From contig JAUXJL010000003.1 in NCBI GenBank assembly GCA_030624805.1, positions 1-21,920 on the forward strand: a DNA stretch of 21,920 nucleotides, read 5' to 3'. Shown here one piece after another: positions 8,379 through 15,760 of the stretch (the first letter of the stretch is position 1; each line of letters opens with the position of its first letter). A model generated the notes under the pieces. That model did not search any database. It was not told the DNA's origin and was given only the letters and a program-made list of their open reading frames with translations. Made by a program: the position numbers and the translations under genes. Origin of the DNA: Acidimicrobiia bacterium (GTDB taxonomy: Bacteria > Actinomycetota > Acidimicrobiia > Spongiisociales > SHLN01).

Positions 8379-8771
8379 ATGGACGCCACCGTCCTCATCG
8401 TCGAAGACTCGCCGAGCGTTCGCCGCCTTATAGAGGTCAGCGTACGCCCGCTCGGTGTGTCTGTGATCTCTGCTGAGGACGGGATAGAAGGCCTGGCCAT
8501 GGCCAGGGCCGAGGCACCCGACGTCATTCTCCTCGACATCGGCCTCCCGGGAATTGACGGCTGGGAGGTGCTGCGCGAGCTCCGAGCCGACCCAACAACC
8601 TCCGATATTGCCGTCATCATCGTGACGGCTCACGCCCAGCCCGAAGTGGCGCTTGCCGCCGAGAAACGCGGCGCCGACGGGTTCATTACCAAGCCGTTTC
8701 GGCCAAGCCATCTGCGGGAAGAGATCCTGGCCAACCTGAGCGGAGATGCGCAAATCACCCAAACCGGATAA
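8379..8771 (+). CDS. Single-domain response regulator (CheY-like receiver)
   Basis: A 130-residue stand-alone receiver domain. The acidic pair E9/D10 (VLIVEDS), phospho-acceptor D53 (LLDIGLPG), T83 (IIVTAHA) and K105 (ITKPF) are all in place, so it should be phosphorylatable. There is no DNA-binding or enzymatic output domain, so it acts through protein contact. The start is ATG 8379, 11 bases after an AGGAG; the frame is open further upstream but that part overlaps the SNase gene and shows no receiver homology. No adjacent kinase is present; the kinase at 1-522 is 8 kb away and there is no evidence that they pair. Confidence 0.9.
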   Translation: MDATVLIVEDSPSVRRLIEVSVRPLGVSVISAEDGIEGLAMARAEAPDVILLDIGLPGIDGWEVLRELRADPTTSDIAVIIVTAHAQPEVALAAEKRGADGFITKPFRPSHLREEILANLSGDAQITQTG

Positions 8772-8816
8772 CGTGATTAGAACGGCTAAGGCGGGAATAC
8801 GCTACCTCTCGAGTTA

Positions 8817-9452
8817 TTGGATAGCGCCACTCGTGACGAGTGGTCAGACCCCATTGCTCTCGCGCGCCTGGCGGCCGAAGGCCTTCTCGAATTGACCCGG
8901 GAAAATTGGGTCGGCGAGGGCCTTGACGCTACCCGCCAAATACGCAACCGGCGTCCAGATTCGCCACTCATGCTGGCCGTCACGGAGCCGGCGCTCGATC
9001 CCGATCCCTTTCAGGCTTCGCTCGGCCTCGCGGCTGTACTGTCGGTTCTCAACGATCAATCCTGGGCAAACGACATCGGCATTGACATATCCGAAGCCCG
9101 CACTGTCGGCGTGCTTTCCCTGCACCACGAATCGTTGTGGGCACTAGAGAGCGCCGCCCTCCTGGGCGCAACAGGTGCCGTCCTTGTCACCGACCGACGG
9201 GCGGTGGCACGCGGGCTCGGATATCTGCGCCTGGCGGTAAAGCTGGCCGACCCCGCCTTGGCCGATGTCCTGCTGCTGCCGGGGCTGGCGCGGGACTCGG
9301 CCACGATGTGGACTTTCCGCCGGTTCGCGGCGGTGAGCTGGCGAGCAACCGGACGGGTAGTCCCCGTCATTCACCCGGGAGCACGTCTCTCACCCATGAA
9401 CCGGAAAGTCTTCCGTCCTCCGGCAGGCGTATACGCCATCGAGCTGCCATAG
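8817..9452 (+). CDS. Conserved-looking hypothetical protein, 211 residues
   Basis: Not recognised. The frame starts at TTG 8817, with a TACGCT -10-like element at 8798-8803 and no good ribosome binding site, so the start is uncertain. The N-terminal part is helical and acidic (ALARLAAEGLLELTRENWVG). The middle alternates hydrophobic strands and helices (GVLSLHHESLWALESAALL, ATGAVLVTDRRAVARGLGYL, DVLLLPGLARDS), suggestive of an alpha/beta fold. No signal peptide or membrane segment is evident. It lies between the response regulator (45 bp upstream) and an MFS transporter. Confidence 0.6.
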   Translation: MDSATRDEWSDPIALARLAAEGLLELTRENWVGEGLDATRQIRNRRPDSPLMLAVTEPALDPDPFQASLGLAAVLSVLNDQSWANDIGIDISEARTVGVLSLHHESLWALESAALLGATGAVLVTDRRAVARGLGYLRLAVKLADPALADVLLLPGLARDSATMWTFRRFAAVSWRATGRVVPVIHPGARLSPMNRKVFRPPAGVYAIELP

Positions 9453-9532
9453 CGCCTCGGTATGAGTGGCACAGCGAGTTGCCCGACACAGCCCCCGGCC
9501 CCCGAGATGACCCTCGGCGCCGCCTCGACCTT

Positions 9533-9551
9533 CCCCCGGCCGGGCCGGGGG
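9533..9551 (+). terminator. Very GC-rich hairpin before the MFS gene
   Basis: CCCCCGGC / CGG / GCCGGGGG forms an 8-bp all-GC stem with a 3-nt loop. It lies 80 bp after the hypothetical gene and 13 bp before GTG 9565. It has no U-tract. It could terminate the upstream transcript or limit access to the MFS start. Confidence 0.4.
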
Positions 9552-9564
9552 GATTGACCTCCAC

Positions 9565-10794
9565 GTGACCTGGCAGCCTGCGCGCAGCAGTGTGGCGGCC
9601 TGGGCAGGCTACGACCTCGCCAACACCGTATTCGCGCTTGGTGTTGCCGGGCTCTATTTCCCTGAGTGGCTCATCGACATCGAGGGCTACCGGGACCGCG
9701 ACCTCGCCTTCGCCATCAACGCGGCCATGATCGTCATCATCGTGCTGGCCCCCTGGCTCGGCGCCCGCAGCGATCATCTGGGGCGGCGCCGTCCGTATCT
9801 CATCGCAGCTACCTTCGTGTCGGTAGGCGCCACACTGTTTATGGGGAGCAGTGGGCCCGGACCGTCCCTGGCGTTCTTCTCGCTTGCGCTGGTCGGCTTT
9901 CACATTGGCTCGCTGTTCTATGACTCGATGCTGGTCGACGTCTCGACCGAACAGAACCGGGGTCGGATCTCGGGACTCGGCGTTGGTGTCGGCTACATCG
10001 GCTCCTTCGTGGCGGTGATCGTCGGGCGTCTCTTGATCGACGACTACGGCCACGCCGTCGTCTTCCGCACGCTGGCGGGGTTGTTCCTCGTGTTCGCCCT
10101 CCCCGCCTTCTTTCTCATCAAGGAACGACCTCGTGTCCCCCGGCCTGGTCCCGCCCCCTCGGTCAACCAATCACTGTCCCAGGTGCGGAAATCATGGCGA
10201 GAGGCCGCCAAGTACCGCGGCGTGATTCCCTTCCTCATCGGCCGCTTCTTCTACAGCGACGCCATCAACACCGTCATCGGCGGCTTCCTGACAATCTTTG
10301 CGATTGAGGAACTTGGCTTCACCCGCGACGAGCTCGAAATCGTGCTTGCCTTCGGAATCCTGGCCTCGATCTTCGGTGGCTTCGGCGGGGGTCGTATTAC
10401 CGAGCGAATCGGCCCGCGCCGCACTCTCCACCTTGCCTTGTACCTCTGGATGACCGCCTGGATCTTCGGACTGGTATCGGCCGCCACCAACGCCAAGCCG
10501 CTTGGTGTTGTCCTTGTCATCCTCGGAGGCCTAGCTCTCGGCACCACCTGGAGCGCCGACCGCACCTACATGGCCCGGATCACACCCCCCGACCGCTACG
10601 CCGAGTTTTACGGCCTGTACGCAACGGTCGGCCGCTTCGCCACCATCCTCGGCCCACTCATGTGGGCATTGATCGTGGACTACGCAGGTTGGGGCCGAAT
10701 CACCGCCATGGCTGCCCTCTTCGGTTTCCTGGTGATTGCCCGGGTGGTGTTGAGCGGCGTCGACGATTCGGAGCGAGAGTGGGCGGCGGCGTGA
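9565..10794 (+). CDS. MFS transporter, UMF1/Atg22-like family
   Basis: A 409-residue permease of about 12 membrane helices. The N-terminus SVAAWAGYDLANTVFALGV matches the AWxxYDxANxxF signature of the UMF1/Atg22-like branch of the major facilitator superfamily. The loop between helices 2 and 3 (LGARSDHLGRRRPYLI) is the conserved MFS motif A. The central cytoplasmic loop holds RPRVPRPGP. The substrate is unknown; fungal Atg22 exports amino acids from vacuoles, but bacterial members are not well defined. The start is GTG 9565, preceded by a GC-rich hairpin and no strong ribosome binding site. Confidence 0.88.
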   Translation: MTWQPARSSVAAWAGYDLANTVFALGVAGLYFPEWLIDIEGYRDRDLAFAINAAMIVIIVLAPWLGARSDHLGRRRPYLIAATFVSVGATLFMGSSGPGPSLAFFSLALVGFHIGSLFYDSMLVDVSTEQNRGRISGLGVGVGYIGSFVAVIVGRLLIDDYGHAVVFRTLAGLFLVFALPAFFLIKERPRVPRPGPAPSVNQSLSQVRKSWREAAKYRGVIPFLIGRFFYSDAINTVIGGFLTIFAIEELGFTRDELEIVLAFGILASIFGGFGGGRITERIGPRRTLHLALYLWMTAWIFGLVSAATNAKPLGVVLVILGGLALGTTWSADRTYMARITPPDRYAEFYGLYATVGRFATILGPLMWALIVDYAGWGRITAMAALFGFLVIARVVLSGVDDSEREWAAA

Positions 10795-10806
10795 AGTTAT
10801 CCAGCA

Positions 10807-10820
10807 CCGGCCTCTGCCGG
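10807..10820 (+). terminator. Weak hairpin after the MFS gene
   Basis: CCGGC / CTCT / GCCGG, a 5-bp stem 13 bp after the MFS stop. The rest of the 152-bp gap (10795-10946) holds the VOC promoter and otherwise nothing I can identify. Confidence 0.25.
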
Positions 10821-10911
10821 AGACAAACCGGTCCGCCGCGTTGTTGGTCGGGGACTCTACCTCTGGGCAGAAATCCAGGGATCTGACGAGCCCGACCCCG
10901 GCAACCCGTCG

Positions 10912-10940
10912 TAGGGTTGTGGACACCACCACGGGGGAGG
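10912..10940 (+). promoter_or_regulatory. -10 element and strong ribosome binding site of the VOC gene
   Basis: TAGGGT at 10912-10917 would give a transcript with a short leader. GGGGGAGG at 10933-10940 is a strong Shine-Dalgarno sequence six bases before GTG 10947 and fixes that start over TTG 10917. Confidence 0.5.
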
Positions 10941-10946
10941 AGCACA

Positions 10947-11318
10947 GTGAAACTAGGAGCATTCTCGGTCAGCCTCGCAGTAAAGGACATGGCCGCTTCA
11001 CGCAAGTTCTATGAAAAGCTGGGATTCAGCATGATGGCGGGTGACGGCGAGTCATGGACCATTGTTGCAAATGAAACGACCGCCATCGGTCTCTTCTTCG
11101 GCATGTTCGACGCCAATATCTTGACGTTCAATCCCGGCTGGGAAGGCCTCGGTCAGCCATCCGATGAGTTCACCGACGTGCGGGAGCTCAGCCAGCAGCT
11201 GACCGCGCTCGGTCTCGAGCCAGGTGATGACACAACCTCCCAGACCCCGAGCGGACCCGCCAGTTTTAAGGTCACCGACCCGGACGGCAACGTCATCCTG
11301 ATCGACCAACACGTGTAA
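10947..11318 (+). CDS. VOC (glyoxalase/bleomycin-resistance fold) protein
   Basis: A 123-residue protein of the vicinal oxygen chelate superfamily. The start (FSVSLAVKDMAASRKFYEKLGF) is the typical first beta-alpha-beta module, and the end (SGPASFKVTDPDGNVILIDQH) is the typical closing strand with a DPDGN turn. The N-terminal metal position is not a clear His, so it may be non-catalytic or bind a metal differently. Substrate unknown. The GTG start is supported by a strong ribosome binding site. It ends 20 bp before the predicted selenoprotein on the same strand; a promoter lies in between, so co-transcription is possible but not needed. Confidence 0.85.
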   Translation: MKLGAFSVSLAVKDMAASRKFYEKLGFSMMAGDGESWTIVANETTAIGLFFGMFDANILTFNPGWEGLGQPSDEFTDVRELSQQLTALGLEPGDDTTSQTPSGPASFKVTDPDGNVILIDQHV

Positions 11319-11330
11319 CGGCCCTAACCT
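11302..11330 (+). promoter_or_regulatory. Promoter of the predicted selenoprotein gene (leaderless)
   Basis: TCGACC (11302-11307), a 17-nt spacer and TAACCT (11325-11330) lie eight bases before ATG 11339. The same TAACCT plus 8-nt arrangement precedes ATG 12056, the next gene. This supports initiation at 11339, upstream of the in-frame TGA. Confidence 0.5.
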
Positions 11331-11338
11331 CAGGTTCG

Positions 11339-11977
11339 ATGAACGTTGACTTTTGGGTCGATCCGATATGACCGTGGTGCTGGGTGACGGCCAGGTGGGT
11401 CGTCGAGGTTGTTGCACCCGAGCGTGACCTCACCGTCACGTGGCAGCCGATCAGCCTGCTCGTCAAGAACCAGATACCCGAGGACAGCGATCGGTACGAA
11501 CGATATCGGTTCACCCATAACCTCCTGCGGGTCGTCGAGTCTGTCAGGGCTGATCTCGGCGATGCCGCCGTATTCCCCCTCTACTGGGAGCTCGGGCGCC
11601 GCATCCACCACAACAAGGACCGTTCGTTTGATCCGGCGGAAGCATTGAAGGCCGCCGGCCTCGATGTTTCTCATGCGGGAGCGTTCGGTGATGAGGCGTG
11701 GGACGCTGAAATCGGCCGGAGGATGGAGGTCGGCCTGGCGCTGGCGGGGAACGACATCGGCACCCCGATCATCGCCTTCGACGATGCTAATGGCGAGCAG
11801 GTCGCCATTTTCGGTCCGGTGATTACCCGGGTCCCGCCCACACAAGAGTCGCTGGCCCTGTGGGATGCGGTCGTGACGCTGACTACCATGCCCGGCTTCT
11901 GGGAGCTGAAACGAACCCGCACCGAACGCCCGGAGTTCGGGGCACCACCAACCGTCGCGGCCTTCTCGTCCGACTGA
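11339..11977 (+). CDS. Predicted selenoprotein: Rv2466c-like mycothiol-dependent DsbA-family oxidoreductase with UPWC active site (TGA 11369-11371 read as Sec)
   Basis: The full frame encodes 212 residues, close to the 207 of M. tuberculosis Rv2466c. N-terminal DFWVDPI-[TGA]-PWCWVTARW aligns with the family's DFWFDPLCPWCWITSRW, so the TGA replaces the first cysteine of CPWC (Cys19 of Rv2466c, the nucleophile); the second Cys is kept as Cys14. Further matches are PLYWELGRRIHH, GNDIGTPII (the cis-Pro loop), FGPVITRVP and the C-terminal WELKRTRTE. Family members are thioredoxin-fold enzymes reduced by mycothiol/mycoredoxin. A SECIS-like hairpin follows at 11386-11404. The frame is intact after the TGA for 202 codons, against a decayed gene. 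Initiation at GTG 11384 would give a protein without an active site. Alternatives: a sequencing error or recent nonsense mutation of TGC/TGT. selA, selB and tRNA-Sec are not in the window. Homology is sure; selenocysteine is likely. Confidence 0.8.
11386..11404 (+). promoter_or_regulatory. Candidate bacterial SECIS element
   Basis: GACGGCC / AGGTG / GGTCGTC folds into a 7-bp stem (one G-U pair; U11385-G11405 can extend it) with a 5-nt apical loop. The loop guanines (11394-11395) are 23-24 nt after the UGA, inside the roughly 16-37 nt window used for bacterial SECIS searches. The AGGU in the loop resembles the E. coli fdhF loop AGGUCU, where the guanines are bound by SelB. It lies within the coding sequence, as bacterial SECIS elements do. 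In GC-rich DNA a 7-bp stem can arise by chance, so this is supporting evidence only. Confidence 0.6.
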
Positions 11978-12041
11978 CCGAATCGGGAGACAGGTAGTGG
12001 CCGGGCACCCCAACGTGTACTCGGCAGTGCCCGCTCGCCAC

Positions 12042-12047
12042 TAACCT
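12042..12047 (+). promoter_or_regulatory. -10 element (TAACCT) of the lipid kinase gene
   Basis: TAACCT ends eight bases before ATG 12056, the leaderless arrangement seen repeatedly here. Confidence 0.45.
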
Positions 12048-12055
12048 CGTCGGGA

Positions 12056-12976
12056 ATGCCGCGCCTTCTTCTCATCGCCAACCCACTTGCCTCAGGCTTC
12101 ACTGGAGCCACTCACCGCGACGTCATGAGGATCCTCTCCGAGACATTCGAAGCCGAATCGATCTGGCCGAACAGCCCAACCGAGTCACGGGAGGCGAGTG
12201 CCAAAGCAGCGGCCGACGGTGTCGAGGTCGTGGCCGCCATGGGAGGTGATGGCGTTGTCCATCACGTCGTAAACGGCATAGCTCACTCCGACACAGCGCT
12301 CGGAATCATCCCAGCCGGGACCACCAATGTGCTCGGACGAATTCTCGGCCTGCCGGCCAAGCCCATCCCGGCTGCCCGTTACCTCGCTACCAACCCTCCT
12401 CAGCACCGCATTGCCCTCGGTCGCATCGAAGCCACCGGCCCCAAGGGAGGGCTCTCGGGCTACGCAGTTTTCGCGGCCGGGCTGGGACTCGACGCCGAGG
12501 TAGTGCGACAGGCCGAGACCACGCCGCACAAGAAGGTGTGGTTCGGCGGCATCCACTACGCCCGCAGCGCCGGATGGATGTTTCTGAGCAAGTTTCGCAA
12601 GCGGCCGCCAACGCTGCGAGCCTCCAGTGGCGACCGCACCGGTGACGCAGTGGCCGTCATCACCCAGATCCATTGGCCATATACCTACTTCGGCCGTACA
12701 CCGCTTCGTATCACACGAGGCCCGGTCACCGGGTTGAGTTCACTTGTTGTCGAAACGGTCCCGCCGGCCCGTGCCATCGGGTTGGCCGGTACTGCCATCG
12801 CCGGCCGGGGCCTGGAACGTATCCCCGGGATGCGGGTGTGGGCGGGGATAGACGAACTGACGGTGACCGCCGACCCCCCGGCCTGGTTCCAGGCAGACGG
12901 CGAGCTTCTTGGCGAGCTGAGCGAGCTCCACCTGCAATTCGCTCCCGACTCCCTGGCCGTGGTTTCCCCCCGCTAG
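12056..12976 (+). CDS. Diacylglycerol kinase-like lipid kinase (DAGK catalytic domain)
   Basis: A 306-residue cytosolic lipid kinase. The N-terminal LLLIANPLAS matches the opening strand of DagK/YegS/sphingosine kinases. The nucleotide-binding GGDG is at residues 63-66 (VVAAMGGDGVVHHVVNG), and LGIIPAGTTNVLGRILGLP (88-91 for GTTN) matches the GTGNDxxR motif. The C-terminal half (about 130-300) is the beta-sandwich lipid-binding domain, closing with WFQADGEL, typical of the family. It would phosphorylate diacylglycerol or a related lipid for membrane or phosphatidylinositol mannoside synthesis. Its stop shares the bases CTAG with the convergent GTPase gene. Confidence 0.9.
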   Translation: MPRLLLIANPLASGFTGATHRDVMRILSETFEAESIWPNSPTESREASAKAAADGVEVVAAMGGDGVVHHVVNGIAHSDTALGIIPAGTTNVLGRILGLPAKPIPAARYLATNPPQHRIALGRIEATGPKGGLSGYAVFAAGLGLDAEVVRQAETTPHKKVWFGGIHYARSAGWMFLSKFRKRPPTLRASSGDRTGDAVAVITQIHWPYTYFGRTPLRITRGPVTGLSSLVVETVPPARAIGLAGTAIAGRGLERIPGMRVWAGIDELTVTADPPAWFQADGELLGELSELHLQFAPDSLAVVSPR

Positions 12977-14220
12977 CGATTTTCCGCTAGCCGTACCTCG
13001 ATTTCGACTTGCAAGAGAGTGGCGCCAAACACGCTCCGCTCCCAGAGCATTTCAAAGAGACCATTCCCAATCCGATCCTCTAGCTGACGAGCAAAGGCCG
13101 GAATTGACTCAGGACTCTCGGGGCCATCATCTCCAAACCAGAACTTGTGGAGGGCCCGACCGACCCGTCCCCGCTCGGATCGAGCAGCCGGCTTCAAATC
13201 AGACTCATCGAGAGCCGCCGTGACGTGTTGTTCAATGACCGGGTAGGAGTAGGCGTCTCGCAGCTGGGTGCCAAACAGACCCCCGGTTTCCACCGATAGG
13301 GCAGTAACAAAATCACCGATCCGGCATACGGCATCGTCGAAACCCAGTCCCTCAGTGATCGCCTGCACAACCGAGGCCCGTACCGACGGCCATCGCTCGT
13401 CGAAACCGACGCCTGCGCCTTTCTCCAATCCGGCCTGCTCCCGGAGCTGCTTGCCGGCTCGCCGAACGTCCCCGAGCATCTTGCCGGCAGCAACCGCCTT
13501 GCCATTCAGTGACTTGCTCAGAAACGCCCGAAACGGCTCTATGTTGAGCGGTAGGGCATTCGGAGGATCGGCCGCCAGGTCGAACACTCGCGGCGTCGAA
13601 ACACCGTCTTCAGTCAGGGAGCTGATCAGATCGGCTCGGAGCTCGGAAAGGTCATGTTGGCCGAGCAGGTCGATCTGATTGAGGACAAAGAGGAATTGGT
13701 CCTGGTATTCGAGCAGTTGTGAGATGTACTGGTCGTGGATGATCGGGTCCCGGTATTTTTGGGGGTCGAACACCCAGATCACCGCATCGACGTGAGGGAG
13801 GAGGCGTTCGACGATCTGTTGGTGGTGCAGGACGATGCTGTCGTGGTCGGGGAGGTCGATGATGGCCAGCTTGGGGAGCACATGCTGTTCGTACCTCGCA
13901 TCTATCTCCAACCGGTCAAGCAGCTCAACGAGACCGGGCTCGGGGTCGTCTGGAATCCATGCCAACGCTTCTTCAGTGGTCGGCCGGAGGACACCGGTCT
14001 CGGCTACCTGCCGCCCGGCAATAGCATTGAGAAGGCTCGACTTGCCGGAGCCGGTCCCTCCGGCCAGTGCCACAACCAGGGTGTCACCGAGAAATCCGCG
14101 CCGGTCGCGTACCAGGGCAGCCACATCGGCGGCAGCTTTGATATCGGCCTCATCGAGGATTCCGTCGGCTCTCCCGATGGCGAGATCGAGTGTGTCGAGT
14201 GCGCTTACCACATCGCTCAT
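12973..14220 (-). CDS. Dynamin-like GTPase, second gene of a pair
   Basis: A 415-residue P-loop GTPase. G1 is GGTGSGKSS with Lys60, the likely G2 threonine is in RPTTEEAL, G3 is DLPD near 121, and G4 is NQID at 181-184, so it should bind and hydrolyse GTP. After about residue 215 the protein is mostly helical, with no clear transmembrane segment, as in small dynamin-like or YfjP/Era-related GTPases. Its start overlaps the stop of the upstream GTPase gene (ATGA, 14217-14220), so the two are coupled and probably form a heteromer. Dynamin-like proteins remodel membranes; the specific role here is unknown. The 3' end overlaps the convergent lipid kinase by four bases. Confidence 0.82.
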   Translation of the reverse strand: MSDVVSALDTLDLAIGRADGILDEADIKAAADVAALVRDRRGFLGDTLVVALAGGTGSGKSSLLNAIAGRQVAETGVLRPTTEEALAWIPDDPEPGLVELLDRLEIDARYEQHVLPKLAIIDLPDHDSIVLHHQQIVERLLPHVDAVIWVFDPQKYRDPIIHDQYISQLLEYQDQFLFVLNQIDLLGQHDLSELRADLISSLTEDGVSTPRVFDLAADPPNALPLNIEPFRAFLSKSLNGKAVAAGKMLGDVRRAGKQLREQAGLEKGAGVGFDERWPSVRASVVQAITEGLGFDDAVCRIGDFVTALSVETGGLFGTQLRDAYSYPVIEQHVTAALDESDLKPAARSERGRVGRALHKFWFGDDGPESPESIPAFARQLEDRIGNGLFEMLWERSVFGATLLQVEIEVRLAENR

Positions 14221-15698
14221 CTATAGAACTCCCCTGCCCGCTCTGATACCGAAGCAGCCAACGACTGGACGGTCTCTCCCAGCCCGGCAGGTATCCCTAA
14301 TCGCTGAGTCAGGGCCAGGAAGCGGTCGGCGTCCTGGGCCAAGACTGTGGCCACACGATCCTCGAGATCCGTTAACAATGCTTCACGCGTCTCAGGCGGT
14401 AAGCCGTCCGAGCGCTCTCCGGTCAGCAACGCTTTGGCCAGGGCCACGGCCGCACCGCGGCGCGGGCGGCCCCGGCGTATTGCCGCGGCCAATGACGACT
14501 CGACGCCATCGAACCATGCGGACGCCGCCTGTTCTGCGGCGGCCGGCGTCTCAGCTCCGTGACGCCACAAGGTGTCGGTGACGGCCAGTAGTGCATGCCC
14601 CTCGCCCATCGAGTCCCAGGCGGCAGCCGCATCCCGGGCCGCTACCCCACAGCGGCGGGAAAGCACTGAGGAGAGTTCTCGCTGTATCCCAGCCCGATCA
14701 GCCAGCGAGCCTGCCGTAATGAGGCGGCCCCCCGACACGAGTCCTTTTGACATGGTCAGCTCGGTGGCGTAGGCCTCTTCGGCAAGTGTGTGCAAAGCAG
14801 TAACCACCGAGAGGTCCGACGAGATACCTTCGACAATGCCGCCGACTTTTTCGATGATTTCGGCCACGGCCCCCTCGGTTGACTGACGGACAACGGCCCG
14901 GCGAAGATCCGGATCGGAAATGAGGGCAAGTTCCTGCCGAATGGCAGCTACGGCATCGGCGTGTAGTCCTCCGTGCCGTGGGTAGATGACCTGCTCGGAA
15001 ACGTCGAAAATCAATGATGAATCGGCCTCGAGCAGCAGATCTCGATGTTTCAGCATGGCGGCGAAGTCGCCCAGGATGAGCTTGCGACTCTCCGGATCCG
15101 GGCCAAGCCGGTTGAGCACAAACAAGATTGGCAGCCCGCGCATTCGAATCTGATCGAGAAATTGCCAGGCGGCCCCGTCGGCATATCGAAGGGCACTGGC
15201 AACAAAGATGCACAAGTCGGCTACAGCCAGAACCTGCTCCCCGATCACCCGACTATCCGCATACACCGAGTCGAAGTCGGGTGCGTCGATAACCGTGAGT
15301 TGTTCAGTAATAGCGTCGTTCCCGGCGACGATCCCCGCGTCGTCTCTTCCGATAAGACCCCCGAGGAGTTTCTGGTAACGACGCACATGGCGGCGGTTTG
15401 CCCACACCACCGGTGACCGGGTAGTCGGGCGGAGCGCCCCGGGCTCACTGGCCAGCTGGCCGGCTAGGGAGTTGAGGATGACCGACTTCCCGCTCCCGCT
15501 GGGACCCACCAGCACTGCTACGACCGGTGCATCTGGATCCTCCAACCTGGGCAGCAGATATTCGCGGATCGACCGGACCAGCTCAACACGGGCTCGCTCC
15601 TTGCCTGCCTGGTCGTTCCCGGGCACGCGGAATTGAAAGCCCTCGAGAGCCCCGGAGAGGTCCTCGAGAGACGATTGAAGTGCAGCCGCCGCAGTCAT
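14217..15698 (-). CDS. Dynamin-like GTPase, first gene of a pair
   Basis: A 493-residue GTPase. G1 is GPSGSGKS with Lys71, the G2 region has RPTTRSPVVW, G3 is DAPD near 138, and G4 is NRLG near 196 (in place of NKxD, so nucleotide specificity may be altered). A helical region of about 290 residues follows and contains amphipathic stretches but no obvious membrane span. ATG 15698 is preferred; the frame is open to 15767, but that extension would overlap the divergent gene and its promoter. It heads a two-gene operon with the GTPase at 12973-14220 and is divergent from the nuclease-fold protein at 15761, with 62 bp between the two starts, suggesting joint regulation. Confidence 0.82.
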   Translation of the reverse strand: MTAAAALQSSLEDLSGALEGFQFRVPGNDQAGKERARVELVRSIREYLLPRLEDPDAPVVAVLVGPSGSGKSVILNSLAGQLASEPGALRPTTRSPVVWANRRHVRRYQKLLGGLIGRDDAGIVAGNDAITEQLTVIDAPDFDSVYADSRVIGEQVLAVADLCIFVASALRYADGAAWQFLDQIRMRGLPILFVLNRLGPDPESRKLILGDFAAMLKHRDLLLEADSSLIFDVSEQVIYPRHGGLHADAVAAIRQELALISDPDLRRAVVRQSTEGAVAEIIEKVGGIVEGISSDLSVVTALHTLAEEAYATELTMSKGLVSGGRLITAGSLADRAGIQRELSSVLSRRCGVAARDAAAAWDSMGEGHALLAVTDTLWRHGAETPAAAEQAASAWFDGVESSLAAAIRRGRPRRGAAVALAKALLTGERSDGLPPETREALLTDLEDRVATVLAQDADRFLALTQRLGIPAGLGETVQSLAASVSERAGEFYR

Positions 15699-15760
15699 GT
15701 GGTCGCCGATTGTTGCATCCCGGGCCCTTTCTGTCACAGTCAATCCGTATGTTGTCGGAT
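15699..15760. promoter_or_regulatory. Divergent promoter region between the GTPase pair and the nuclease-fold protein
   Basis: On the plus strand TATGTT (15748-15753) ends seven bases before ATG 15761, a leaderless promoter. CTGTCACAG (15731-15739) is a near-palindrome that could be an operator. No clear -10 was found for the minus-strand gene. Confidence 0.4.

Noticed and set aside
9367..10170. Minus-strand frame of 267 codons opposite the MFS gene
   Set aside because: Product is a charged low-complexity shadow of a clear transporter gene.
11380..11394. Alternative SECIS stem CTGG/CCAG with loop GTGACGG
   Set aside because: Only 4 bp, and its loop is 13 nt after the UGA, closer than the usual range; the 7-bp stem at 11386-11404 fits better.
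11384..11977. GTG 11384 as start of a TGA-free DsbA-like gene
   Set aside because: It would drop the beta strand and CPWC-type motif that define the family, while the sequence 11339-11383 is plainly homologous in the same frame and has a promoter-spaced ATG.
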